Below are positions 12,531 through 24,299 of a stretch of DNA of 58,385 nt, in pieces. The notes beneath the pieces are model-generated. The model ran no database searches, had not been told where the DNA came from, and saw nothing but the letters and a program-made list of their open reading frames with translations. The stretch is from Saccoglossus kowalevskii (Eukaryota; Hemichordata; Enteropneusta; Harrimaniidae), in assembly GCF_000003605.2 (NCBI RefSeq), contig NW_003121911.1:250594-308978 (forward strand), read 5' to 3'. The first letter of the stretch is position 1; every line of letters begins with the position of its first letter. The position numbers and the translations under genes are program-made.

Positions 12531-14473
12531 TGGAACTGGGTTTATAGTTCCATGGTTAGTCTAAGTTTGAATATATCCTTCGAATAACTTGTTTCTCTGA
12601 TATATTATTTTCTGAGGGAATAAAAATGTTACAAATATAGAATAAACGCAGAAGGTAATGCTGAATTATTGAAAATTACCTGATAAAGTATCAGTTTATT
12701 TGGCAGATTTTAACAAAATTAAGTGTTTGCAGTTTGTTAAAGGCCCAGGTATTTCCTGGGAAGTCACGCTGTAGTCACGTAAAGAGCTCAAGCCAAGCTC
12801 CGGTAAAGACGCGTTTTCTCGAACTTTCAGGTCGATTACGTCGTGCCAAAGAGGATGTATGTGATTATAAATATCATATCAGCAGTGGCTGTGTGTAGTA
12901 TTTATGACAATAAATATTGTACGAGTTTAGATTTTGTCGAATAAACGTCAAAAACGCAAACCGCAAAAAGAAACGCGCTACTAAGCTTGAATGTTGTCAA
13001 TCAATGTCACGTGACGTTGGGCCGCTGAAACAGGTTGCGTCATCTAATCTCCAAAAACATTTACACAGTTCCTAATGTTTTTCTCACTGTCACATAGCGG
13101 ATTCAACGAAGACAATGAAAATCGTGTTCGAAAATTTAAAAAGCCACCACAGAGAGTACGAGCCAGAAATACCTCTAGGCGTATTTTAGTGAAATGAATA
13201 CTGCGTTTAGTATAGTTATTGTTACTCAACTGTTACTTGATGGTAAAGAACGTTTTCCGGAAATAGCGCAGCATATGACAGTGAATAGAACAGAAATGAG
13301 ACTTGGACCAAACGATCTCTAGGATTGCCGATGAATGTTACATGTAACTCACCACGAAATAATTTACTGGCTTCTTCGTTCCCACTGCGCTGGCCCATAG
13401 ACAGGCAAAATCGTGATTATTTTTGTTTTCTCTATTTTTTAACGTGACTACTAAATCTAGCCTGTATTATAGTCACGCTAACAGTAGGTGAACAAATGAC
13501 TAAAATATATATTATGGATAATACAAGTTCAGACTTTTCTTGTCCAACCAGCCTTGTGCATATTGGGAAATGTACACTACATTTCTAATGGAAATCACAA
13601 GTATGAGGTTTGACCTGGGCGCGACTTGCACTAACTATCGCCCGATACTCCTTCGATACCTTCCAATCACCTAAATATACGTAATTAAAGCTTGGTAACA
13701 TTTCAGTTTGTACTCGGTTATCTGCGCAAAAGCCAATGTCGCCATCTTCGTTTATATGAGACCCACATGTCTCGCGCATGCGTGGCGCGGCGACTGCCAC
13801 CCTTTAACATCACAAACATAGTCACAAACGAATTACGAGGACAAACAAAAAAACGTCCGTTGTAAACCACCAGCTATTTCTCAACAAAATTTAATTTTCA
13901 CATTTGTCTTACTGGAATCAGAGTCCAAATTATCTTTTGTTTCGATGCTGATACTGAGGCTTTCTTTTAATCTATACGCTGGTGCACAGATAGAGGAACT
14001 GTGGCTGGTGTAAAGAGACATTGGTGCGAATCACGAAGTGTGAACATGTTTAGTGAATCGTTCATTGCGATAGGATGAACCGTGGTTCTTCAAGTCAACC
14101 CTGCGAACCGATAAATCCTTCAAATTAGTATCGTGTCGCCAGGCTGTGATATGCAACTAAATCATGAATACATAGCATTACCCTGCATGATGTTGCAGTG
14201 TTTGTACATTATTGTTACATGGTATGTACGCGTTAGAATAACCCGCTCACTTACCTACAACAGCCTGGTGAAGCGATACTAGTTCAAGAAGAAGGAGACG
14301 TCTATAATAATAATCTTGTCACAGGTCGTGTATTGTAGTATCATGTGACGTTGCTGGGCCCCGACTCCACCCCTGCCAACGTGACCTTGGTAACTATTTG
14401 TTGAACACATTTTAATTTTAACATATTCACATTAAAATAATCTAGGATCCATGATTGTAGAACGAATTTTGTT

Positions 14474-14959
14474 CTATGGAACGCAGTGTTGAAACAGACA
14501 TAGACACATTACTAACAGTGATTGCATTTCTTCTTTCATTTTTTTAAATTTCAATAGCTCTTCATAAATAGGTTTAGGTTTTTCAATAAACTTCTTAATC
14601 TCATTAGGCAACTCATCGAAAAATTGCATCGAGTGATCTGTTTTCATTTCGCGTAGGAACGTGCTGGATTCTACCGCTGACTTATAAGTCAGATCGTAAA
14701 TGGGCGGCTTCAGCGTCTCCTTAACAACGAATGGAGCGACGTTGCCAGGCTCCCAGTTCAACATAGACTCAGAAAATGATATTCTAACTTCACTGCAAAA
14801 TTTCTCTAACACGTGTCTTGGATTGCTGACCAACTCATCTGCATCAACTGTGATAGGTGCTTGATCAAGCTCTTCCTGTGCGTACATGGCAAGGCGTAAC
14901 TGTGGCTCCAGCGTGCCTAGACACGTACTTGATTGGATTACTGAACCCGTCAAGACCAT
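14474..14959 (-). pseudogene. P-loop sulfotransferase-like C-terminal segment, partial
   Basis: The 161-codon open frame reads like the C-terminal part of the sulfotransferase-like proteins often labelled 'branched-chain-amino-acid aminotransferase-like' in invertebrates. Visible are an acidic VDADELVSNPRHVLEKFC block (about residues 37-54), an RISFSESMLNWEPG block (about 58-72) and a charged C-terminal helix ending at a TAG. No P-loop (PAPS-binding) segment occurs in the frame, and I found no matching upstream exon at higher coordinates. The frame is open above the first Met, so that Met need not be a start. It could be the last exon of a larger gene or an isolated relic. The family assignment comes from recalled motif patterns and is moderate. 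Confidence 0.45.
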
Positions 14960-15536
14960 ATCATTATCCGTTTCTTGGTTGCCATTGTACCGTGTTTATA
15001 AGTCTATTAAATTGAAAAAAAATAAATATGTCATTGAACATAAGCAATACATAATGTTTAGTGCAAAAATGAGTGAAGGAAACAGTGTATAACTGTTGTA
15101 GTCTTCGAATTTACGCATATATCGATTTTTCCAATATGGACACTACAGTGAAGGGCATATATAACAACTTGTAAATACAGATCACCAGTTTTCATTCAAA
15201 TTCAAACATTTAATAACTTATTCAAAATGAGGCGCTAGCTGATTGGGTAATGTTAAATTAATTCATTAATATTAATTTGAACTAACAATAATATCACGAT
15301 ACCATTTCTAGAATGGCCAATTTGAAATCGAAATCCATTTTGATTTATAAAAATGTATATTTATAAAACAGTTATAACGACGGTCACCCCCCCACCTTCC
15401 GCCTTTCGACACCTTTTGTATATAGCTATATAATCACGATTACAGATCACAGTCAGATGGAGTAATTAAAGGGGCTTTAAATGTAGTGCGCCCCGATACA
15501 CATGCCGCCAGCTGGTTGTGTGACAGATATACGATG

Positions 15537-16010
15537 GCGAAGGGGAAAGGTCGATGGACCATGGATGGAAAAACTAAGAAGTTATGTCAGGGGTTTGGAC
15601 AATGAACACATGTGATTCATGTACTTATAATGATTCTAAAAATTGTTACAAAGAGTGTCATTGAAATAGTGTCAAAATATGAAAGGTTGGAAAGTAAACA
15701 GGCGAAAGGAGTTAAAATGCTTACATGTAAGCCTTTCATTGCCTACATCGGAACCGTGATGACTGGAAGTAGAGAGCTAACATGTCAAACGTGCAAGTGT
15801 AAAAAAAAACACGAAAGCGGTGAACTAAAATGTCAAACCTCAGACTAGTAATATTATTAATAAGGCCGAAAGTCAAGGGTTGCGGCGTCTCCCCATCGCA
15901 TCGTCACGGCAACGCTGCAGGTCTCAGTAAAATGCAGGAAGCGTACGATACAGGGCATAAATGTGACACGTGCAGAATACTATCACCGTTGTCGGAAATA
16001 GATATGGATA
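15537..16010 (+). other. possible decayed Cys-rich coding relic
   Basis: Short open pieces in different frames look more protein-like than their surroundings. They are a Met-initiated Lys/Gly-rich piece at about 15535-15603 and a Cys-rich piece with CDSC and CYKEC near 15605-15665. A CQTCKCKKKHESGELKCQT piece lies at 15786-15842, and a HKCDTC piece near 15955-15975. Stops and frame changes separate them. They suggest a degenerated zinc-binding protein or transposon-derived gene, but I do not recognise a family. Confidence 0.2.
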
Positions 16011-16091
16011 GAATTATTATTTACTATTTTTACTGATATTGTGTATCGTGTTATACTGCTATATACATCGTTTATACCGTCTAAGCTTGAA

Positions 16092-16350
16092 TGTAACAAA
16101 ACGGGATACGATCTTGAACACTGTGCTATGAGCGAACGTGAGAGGCAACACCACAATAGTTGTATTGACCAATCACAGTATTGTATATTTGTATCTAAGT
16201 TTCCCCGCTCAAATTCAGAATCCCCACGAGGGTATATAAGCATCCATTGTAATTGTTTCAGGGCTCTTCTATGTTATGTTCACGAATAAACAACTTGTGT
16301 TCTACTCTTGAAAGTATTTGTCTTGTCTGACTGCTGGACTGCTGGTATTA
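16092..16350 (+). mobile_element. possible solo LTR or LTR fragment
   Basis: The segment begins TGTAACAAAACGGG and has the promoter/terminator order of an LTR: a TATATAAG box (16233-16240), then about 45 bp later AATAAA (16285-16290), then a GT/T-rich stretch, then CTGCTGGTATTATAAAG resembling the junction with a primer-binding site. I could not define the right end or a 5-bp target duplication. No reverse transcriptase or integrase is visible nearby. Confidence 0.3.
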
Positions 16351-16469
16351 TAAAGAATATTACGTCCAAAAATACGACTTCCCACAACCGTGACGGAATC
16401 ATTGGAGTTTTGCGATACATTTAAAAACTATACAATATGTCATATAAGGTGTCTACACGTTAGGAAATA

Positions 16470-16502
16470 CCATGGACGTACTAGTCTCTAGTACGTCCAT
16501 GG
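16470..16502. repeat. perfect 15-bp-arm palindrome
   Basis: CCATGGACGTACTAG, a TCT spacer and CTAGTACGTCCATGG form a perfect hairpin. GGAAATAC occurs on the left flank and again overlapping the right end. Confidence 0.85.
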
Positions 16503-17003
16503 AAATACATGCGAAACGTAAATATTAACTCTGTGTTGACCAAGTATCTGGGCAATAAAACATAACATAAACCTAATTTAACGAAAGAACACATATTATT
16601 TAATATACTGGGATAGCGAGTGTAGTCGGTTGTTCCGTTACTCCGAATGTACTTTTGCTTATGTCTCAGTCCATTCGGGTCTTGTAACCAGTCACGCCCG
16701 GTCAATCACAGGTACTCAACAACTTATTTACGACTGCTTGGGAAAATCAACAATAGCAATTATCAACATCATTGTCACTCATAAAAATTGTGAAGCTGCA
16801 TATTGTGACTCACAACACTTCAACTGAAGAAATGACGTTGAGGGATTGTGGTCCGGCAATATACCACTTTCCCCGGAAGTCGAGGACAGATGTTTCGCGC
16901 ATATCGGATATGGGGTGCAACATAAAATGGCACACGTAATATTGTGCTTGTGAATGTACCCTTCGACGTGGCACAAATAAGATTGCCAAACTTCAGAAGA
17001 ATT

Positions 17004-17210
17004 ACATACTGTAGAATACTTTATTTTCGCTTAGAATTTATTTTCCCTATTTTCGCTGAAGGGATGATTCCGTGAAAATAAAATCCAGCGAATATACGTT
17101 TTTTCCTATATTACACATTGAACTCATCTAAAATCAGTGAAAATAAATTCTAAACAAAACGCCCCAGCGAAAATTAATTCCAGCTAAAATAAAGTATTCC
17201 ACAGTATGTT
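17004..17210. mobile_element. MITE with ATACTGTRGAATACTTTATTTT termini
   Basis: The left end has ATACTGTAGAATACTTTATT followed by TTCGCTTAGAATTTATTTTC. The right end is the inverse with a few changes (AAAATAAAGTATTCCACAGT). Several internal 'GCGAAAAT/ATTTTCGC' blocks recur in both orientations. About 207 bp, no open frame. The structure matches a non-autonomous DNA transposon; the superfamily is not assigned. Confidence 0.65.
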
Positions 17211-17640
17211 TATTTGACGCCATGACAAAGGCGGGTGTCTTGCTTGCACCCCAGTCTCGCTACTTCCGGGAAAAGTGTACAAAGCTACCGAAGTACGTTC
17301 TCCATAGACCACATTGTAATTCCAAATGTTAGTGTATTGTGTGATGATTATTCCAGGTTACATAAGCCATGGAGGTATATACCTTTATGCACGAGCGGAC
17401 GCGCTTTGTGATTGTCGGAGCTGTGTCCGATCTCGGACCACAAGTGGTCTGAGGTTTGATCGCGCGTCTCAGGCTATTCGGTCATAACAATCCCACAATG
17501 CGCTATAATTTGGAATCCGACATGGGTTCGCTACTTCACTAATAACGCCAATAAGCAGCAATCGCATATAAATTAGTATTATTCAACATACCTAACTTCA
17601 AAAATAGTAGCTCGATCTACTATCCAGTGTCAGTCAGAAC

Positions 17641-17796
17641 CAGGGGCGGATCCAGCAAAATGTATTGGGGGGTCCAGGCCTATAGGTCGAATACACGGGA
17701 CCGTGCGATTCGATGCTATGCGTAATCCAGGTGCATTTTCATGCGTTTGGAGGGGGCCATGGCCCCCTGCCCCCCCCCCTCTGGACCCGCCACTTA
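17641..17796. mobile_element. complete hAT-type MITE with 8-bp target duplication
   Basis: The left terminus CAGGGGCGGATCCAG and the right terminus (complement AAGTGGCGGGTCCAG) match at 12 of 15 positions. GTCAGAAC flanks both sides (17633-17640 and 17797-17804), an exact 8-bp target duplication typical of hAT elements. The interior includes a GGGGGCCATGGCCCCC palindrome and a C-run. It is too short to code for a transposase. A diverged relative is at 575-707. Confidence 0.8.
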
Positions 17797-18118
17797 GTCA
17801 GAACATATAAACCGAAAATGTCGATCAAGACAACAACAAGGATGTTCAGGAAGGATTGTTTGAGGGCGCTTCCACGCTGCGAACGTCATTCGGGTTGTCA
17901 CTTGCGAATAGGACACAATATAAGAATGAAAACGTAACATAAAGCATACATTCATCATAAATACATAATAGTGGTATTAATTTCTAACATTACATGCGAA
18001 GTAAACATGAACACATAATAACGACATAATAAAATGTGGCCACCCACCGAAATGTTTTGATCAATAGAAGCAATGTGTACTTGAATATTTACAGACGAGT
18101 ACATTCTGTCAATTGAAA

Positions 18119-18330
18119 CAGCGCCAGCAGTGGTCAACTACTGTAACGTCTTGACTCCAAGGAGGGCTTCGGTCTATGTTCAAATTTGGGTGGAACTTTC
18201 AAGAGATTCAGAAAACACTCACGAATACCCATGAAGCCCAAAACTTGGAGAAGATGGAAATAGATATAAATGTTAGTGTTAAATTGAGTGCAATATTTGA
18301 AGAAGCCTGAGTAATGCCGGCAGCGATGGC
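18119..18330. repeat. dispersed repeat, copy 2
   Basis: Starts CAGCGCCAGCAGTGGTCAACTACTGTAAC, then TTGACTCCAA, and a GAAAACACTCACGAATACC tract followed by CCCAAAACTTGGAGAAG. It shares order and wording with copies at 12018-12240 and 19464-19640. In this copy the CTCF-like core has decayed. Confidence 0.45.
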
Positions 18331-18710
18331 ATAACTTATCGGCCTGTATGCTTTCGCGGACTGACCATGGGAGCTCGGTCACATATAATATACTTCCCTG
18401 AATACAGATTACTTATTATCCGATAAATTATCAGCCGAGTTGCTAGATTTAAACCAAATTATGTGTCTGCTATCTGCTCATAATGAAAGTAACTTATTTT
18501 AGAAATAATAGAAATTAAAGAAAGTCATGGTTTACGCTCAGGCTGCTAAACATCAGGTACCCCCCCCCCCCCCAAAAAAAAACACCAAATAATGTCACGT
18601 ACATATACATATCATTTTCACTGTTATTTTACCTTAATTAATGTACAAAATACATACTTCTGTCATGAGTGAACCACGGCCTGTGAACACATTCAGTAAA
18701 TCAGTTCAGT

Positions 18711-18780
18711 CTGGCATGAAGCTAGGCGATTAGGTGCCGTACGCGAGCGCCGGTTCGAGTCACGCACGTAGTACGTGTTT
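18711..18780 (+). mobile_element. tRNA-derived SINE fragment
   Basis: A box A-like start (CTGGCATGAAGCTAGG) is followed about 40 bp later by a clear RNA polymerase III box B, GGTTCGAGTC (18752-18761). The downstream CACGCACGTAGTACG is shared in diverged form with the copies at 57204-57290 and 22217-22305, indicating a common SINE family rather than a functional tRNA gene. Confidence 0.45.
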
Positions 18781-19463
18781 ACTGTAATTAAACGTAGTAT
18801 TTACCTTGCCGTTTATTCGGTGTTATTTGCTTACAGTTTATACAGTGATGCTTTCACGCCCGGTTCGGAGCGCGGACAAATCTTATAGCAAATGTACTGG
18901 AATTGTTGTCGGCAGCGAGGCGGAGAAACAGTCGGAGGAAGCTAGGGTAGTTATGGTAACAAATTTGACAAAAGATCTTGTCCTACTGTTGTACTGGCAA
19001 TGGCCAATAGAGTAATTGTTTGTGTCGCCCAGGAGATCGCTAAACATCCTACTGGCTTGTATCTACCTCATGGTCAAAACGGCTATCGTCATATTTGGCT
19101 ATTCACTAACATTATATGAAATTTTGCAGAGAATACTCACACATAATTGGTTAACTACTGAGGAAGCTCTAAAACGTGATAGTTTGGTATGGCGGTACAC
19201 TGTCATGTCACTGACAGTCATAAGGAGGACGCCCTCAAACTTGACACCATGTCGAGTGTAGCACGCGTCGCCAGTATTTACCTGGGTGTGATTTGATCTG
19301 TATTCCCGGTTTACACACCATGAACGAATTCAATTGAAATGATCATCACCTACTTTTTCATTGTTGGTGGAAATTAAGTATCCGTCATTTTTTTTTAAAT
19401 GGAGACGATGTGTGTTTGGGTAGTTATTGGATTGTTGGAGACTATTTACGGTTAGTCAGTTGA

Positions 19464-19640
19464 ATAGCGCCCCAACCGCAACTTCAACCTCGGACTCCAA
19501 CAACTTGAAATGTTTTGGAAGATCTGAAGAGAGGCTTTCGAAAACTGCGGGAAACACACACGAATACCTCTAGAACTCAAAACTCGGAAGGAATGTAAAT
19601 GAATATATAATTGCTGGTGTTGTTTGTATTTAAGGGTTTT
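19464..19640. repeat. dispersed repeat, copy 3
   Basis: Begins AGCGCCCCAACCGCAAC, then GGACTCCAACAACTTG, TTTGGAAGATCTGAAGAG and GGGAAACACACACGAATACC, followed by AACTCAAAACTCGGAAGG. It aligns with copies 1 and 2 block by block. A long open frame on the minus strand across it is not supported by any recognisable protein. Confidence 0.45.
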
Positions 19641-22216
19641 GGGGCGATAAACGCAAAACTGTGATCGATTTCTGTGCAAACACACTTTCCCCGAACTAGC
19701 GAGACTGGGGTGCAAAAAACAAAACAAAACACCTGCCTTTGTTATGGCAGCAAATACAAACATGTCAGTCTGCTGATATTCGGTAAAGAGGGATTTTATT
19801 TGTGTGACGTCCATTAGTACATCAACATGCACAATATTACGGGTGCATGTGTACGTTGGTTTACACACTAGGTCCGGTATGTGCGCTGCGCACGCGAAAC
19901 GCTTATCTCCGACATCCGGGAAAGTGGTCTACTGGACTCTCCTGGTCCTAAATAAACGTCATGGTCTTAAATTGAAGTGTTGCGAGTCACAATATGCAAC
20001 TTCACAATATTTGTTGGAAAAAAAAACATGACATAGAAATCTTTATAAATAATCGACTTCCGTGAAAGTCCAGGACTTGGGTAAATGAGTTATTTGGAGT
20101 CACATCATGTTAGTTTTGTCAGAATACAATCACTATGTTTAATGATAACATATTTCATGATGAATATTTGGTTAACAACTAACTTTTTAATTTCTTCGCA
20201 AAATAAACAACCTCTCTCCAAACGCCACTCCGTCCAATAGACTACTAGTTCCTACTGTCCTTCCACAAATTCCACTTCCCATGCCGGTTTTCATTCACAC
20301 TTTCAAACAGTATCCTTTCCTGGTCGTTTGTTTTGTTGAATGACGTCAATATTAAACACGTGTGCCACTGGTTCATTTATCGAAATGCATTGCCGTCCCG
20401 GTGATTGACGGTTTGTTTTCACGCCATTTATTTTAAAATGGCCGCTTCTTATTATAATAACCTGATATAGTAACACTCACGAAATACAAGCTCGCCGCGA
20501 TGTGAAATTAGGACGATGTGTGCACGCAGCTGATGAATGAAAATGTAATTGTAGTAATTGTTATCAAATCGATCAATATTACGTTTCTCGTCATTATAAC
20601 AACAACAAAGAGTCCAACTTCATAGCGTTATTAAATCATTACGTTATTGTGGCGTTAGAAAATAACAGCATAATTACGCTGTAGATATTTAACTTATTAG
20701 CAATGTTATAAAATATAATAATACTGTAATTTTTGAGTATTATATAAGTATCTTCGATGAGTTAGGCTTGTTAAAAAAAACGCTTAAATTTAAAAAAACG
20801 TTATTATGATGTTATTTTATTACGGAGAAATACAATTATTTTATTGTAATCTAGTACGTAAATTCACATTATGCCATAGTTCTGGTGCATAAAACACACC
20901 ATTGTATAAACGCTATTTCAATATTAAAATAATGACAGACAGTAACATAACATAACGTACTTTGTTTAACAATACAATATCGCCGTTTACTTCCCGAAGA
21001 ATCATTGTAATACAATTCGGATTGGAGAATTAAAGAATGCAATGTAAAGCAACAGCATAAGTCTTGATCATCCGGCTCTCGGGCATACTATTATTTCCTT
21101 TCCAAACAACATTATTCTGAAACACTAAAAAGCGAAGAAAACAGGTGTTACAAAAGAAATTTCTTCAAATCCAAAAATATTATTAGTCACAAAACCACCA
21201 AAACAGGAGAAAAAAAAGTGTTGCTGGCAAGTTAAAATGGCCGGTTCCTGCCTCGCTTAGCAACTATTTCTTGTTAAAACGCTTGATCTGTGACATGCCT
21301 CTCAAGTTTCTGAGTAAAAGTTTCGTCTGATTCGTATATAATAGCAATATGGAGCAATCTATATAGAACTATTTGTCCACTTATGAATGCAAAAGACGAA
21401 AAATGCCGGCAACTTCTATATCTACACACAACTCCGGCTGAGAAACCCACCGACTTAGCCTGCTAACAGAGTAAATCAAACATACTATTAGTTTGATACG
21501 GGTGTATCGAAAAAGTCTCTATGCGAAATTAAATAATTATTCCATAATAACTAGTTGACTAAAAATTATATAATAATATTTCTGAATTACATCTTTAAAA
21601 TATAATACGGTGATTGATATAGTGTTTTTTTTAAATTTTGTTTAATTTTACAAACAACCAGCGAATAGCGAACTTGAATACCATGATGATGGAAATCGCA
21701 TTACTCATATTTGAAAATAACCAGAATTTATTCAATTTACAATAAACTGTACCGCACAGCAATACAAGTCGGGGTGGACACCAGCCTAATTTTCGTGAAA
21801 ATGATAGTTGCATTTTAGTAGATAGTTGTCATTTTGTCAGTATTATAACGCTTTTACCTAAGAGTTTCTATGGCAGAGATATTATGTAATATCTTAAAGC
21901 GACTTATAAATTATATATCGTTAATGATGGGCTACTTTTTGTTTTCCTGAATTATTTCAAAAATCTAGGTTTTAAAAACTGTTGCAAAATGCAATTTTTT
22001 CTTTAACATTGTATTCTATGGAATTGTTGTAAAAATATAAATTTTTTCAGTTATTATTTTTGTCCATCGCTTATTTTAATGTGAGTTCATTTCTAAATAT
22101 AATGTAAATTGATGTGGTCGGTTTATTATCGTACACTCATATATTGTATAATGTTTCCTTGCTTAACAATTAATGTAAATTATTAGCAAAATTCACATGG
22201 TTCAATTCTTTGGTTG
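19641..22216. other. intergenic DNA, no gene recognised
   Basis: AT-rich sequence with many short stop-interrupted frames. No conserved protein, RNA gene or transposon termini were recognised. Confidence 0.4.
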
Positions 22217-22305
22217 TGCTGTGATGGCCGAGTGGTTAGGTAGTTTTTTTTTTTTACAAAAGATCCCACAAGAACAGATTGATACGAATCACTCATGTGA
22301 TATTC
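22217..22305 (+). mobile_element. tRNA-derived SINE relic
   Basis: TGATGGCCGAGTGGTTAGG is an almost perfect class-II (Ser/Leu) tRNA D-arm and box A. A degenerate box B (GATACGAATCAC) lies about 70 bp later, beyond a T-run that breaks the tRNA fold. The wording after box B, CACTCATGT, matches the other SINE copies. Confidence 0.5.
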
Positions 22306-23230
22306 ATGCCAACATCTCGACTTTTTCTTTTTAAAAATTTTGAGTTGATCTATTGTCCGATTCTGCAAATGGCGCATATTATGTTATAATAGATTTTTAC
22401 GTAAATAATGCTTTATCCAAAAAAGTTCGGCGTATAGACTATCATTATAAATATTTTGGGGATTTAATGGAAAATAGAGGATATGCGAACATTTTACGCA
22501 TAACATAATATCTTTATGTTATTGAAATTATAGCTGACGAGAAGCCATGATGTAGAGTTCAGCACGCGTCGCCGGTAAATTGTCACCGATGCGCTTTGCA
22601 GTTTGTATGATGCGGACAGTGATTCAATGTGTCACTGCTGAAAAGAATGCATCGATGCATCAAAATCTCACTCATATATGATAGATATGTGGGACGAAGT
22701 ATGTGTTGGAAAGATATTAAAAACTACAGCACGTGTTCACACAATGAACTGCCACGTCATAGGTGAGTGAACTCAAGAACAATACATGAATAATTCATTA
22801 GAAGAATTGACTTCGTCACGGTGCGAATCGCTGAGTTTGTCAGCGCTGGGATTGGTCGGTATATTGGAGTGCACGTGACTCATCATACATGAATTTACGA
22901 TCATTAACTGCATGAAAGCTTGTTTGCTTCCACTTGCGTGACATCAGCATCATTTTCATTGTTCAAGAACAATTGCTGTGTTAATTAGGTATCCGGCGTT
23001 TATCAAAAATAAAGACGATATCGTTTAGATAGTTATTGAATGGTTGAAGAACACGTACTATTCATTGGAAGTTTATTCTAAAAATACTTTATATGTTTAC
23101 ATCACGGTTTCCGGGGTAATTGCGCGTGTTTTTTCTAGTTAAATTTCCAACTTTTTAAGAGCTGTGTATGGTTCAGTTCTCCAATCAATCGACAATATAA
23201 TGGCTCTTTATTCAGTCTTTGCTAACAATA

Positions 23231-23317
23231 GGTGATTTTCCGTTCATTTCGAGATCTCGCGTAACCTTTGTTTGTCCAGTGAACGGGATCTCGTATTGGA
23301 CGGAAAATGGTCTTTTG
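23231..23317. repeat. foldback repeat with ATTTTCCGT arms
   Basis: GATTTTCCGTTCATTTCGAG plus ATCTCG on the left is inverted on the right as GGGATCTCGTATTGGACGGAAAAT, with 19 bp between. The same motif (TATTTTCCGTTCACTGCAAG) recurs once at about 23738, next to the repeat at 23657. Confidence 0.5.
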
Positions 23318-23656
23318 AACAATTAATGTAACCAATTTATTCTAAAAATCAGTTTTTATTTCAACTGTCGCGGGGCCTTCACAATATCTTTTTGTCTTAG
23401 TACGGATTTTCTGTTCTCTATAAATATATCACAGTGAGATAATGAGTTCCTCGTACGCCGCAGTGAGTTGTCTTTTAGACAATACCTTTTTTGTAGTACG
23501 GTGCTCTTGAGAAAATCTATCGTAAATATATTCCCTTTCTTTCAATTCAAACAGTTTTATAAAAATCACATGGCATATTTTTGGAGCAACATTTTATCCG
23601 TTCAATTAATATCTGTATTTTTTAATTATTTTGGTAAAAATATACCTTAGACTCAA

Positions 23657-23730
23657 ATGGCCGCCAATATCTCGTCGAGAGTGAGAGAGAGAGCGACGAG
23701 ACTTGTTTTTGCCTCCAAATACTGTCCAAT
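23657..23730 (+). repeat. dispersed repeat family (AAATGGCCGCC..ATCTCG), copy A
   Basis: AATGGCCGCCAATATCTCG, then GAGAGTGAGAG, CGACGAGACTTGTTTT and CCTCCAAATACTGT. It aligns with copies at 28930 (+) and 43862 (inverted) over about 80 bp. Non-coding. Confidence 0.5.
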
Positions 23731-24028
23731 AAACTATTTTCCGTTCACTGCAAGATCCCGCGTTATGCGTGAAAAGGAACCTAAAACAGGACAAAGGATT
23801 CGACAAATATTTGTTGGGTATTTCCACACATTTGATGATGATCAATTCTGCTGAAGTAAGTATATCACAACGCCATATTCCCATCTGCAAGCTCGGCATT
23901 TCGAAATGGTAAAATTTTAGCAGCAGACGTCCAATCCGCGTCTATCACACACTACGCAAGACATAACAGTGAAAGGAAAGTCAACTATTCTCTCCCGTCA
24001 TGCAGCAGACATCGAGTGGGTTTCAGCA

Positions 24029-24048
24029 ATATATATATATATATATAT
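24029..24048. repeat. (AT)n microsatellite
   Basis: About ten AT repeats. Similar runs occur at about 40135-40153 and 50279-50298. Confidence 0.9.
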
Positions 24049-24299
24049 TATGGAAATACGTTACTGTGCGTACTATGTGCATACAACTGCAATGAAGCAT
24101 ACACAATACAACTCTGATATTATTCTTTCCCCGAACAGTAATCCTATCCAGAAATTAGCTAGATTTTGCAAGACAGCAGAAGTGTTTCTGCACCTTCGTG
24201 AAATCCCGTGACAAGAATACTAGAGTCACGTGGTAAACTTTGAATGTCTATTATTCGATTTTCGTATATTTGAATACATGTAATGACAGTTCAACGATT

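Noticed and set aside
19452-19868. 138-codon minus-strand frame
   Set aside because: Overlaps a dispersed repeat also present at 18119 and 12018, and matches no known protein.
22217-22305. Functional tRNA-Ser or tRNA-Leu gene
   Set aside because: The D-arm is good, but a long T-run and a degenerate box B prevent a cloverleaf; a SINE relic fits better.
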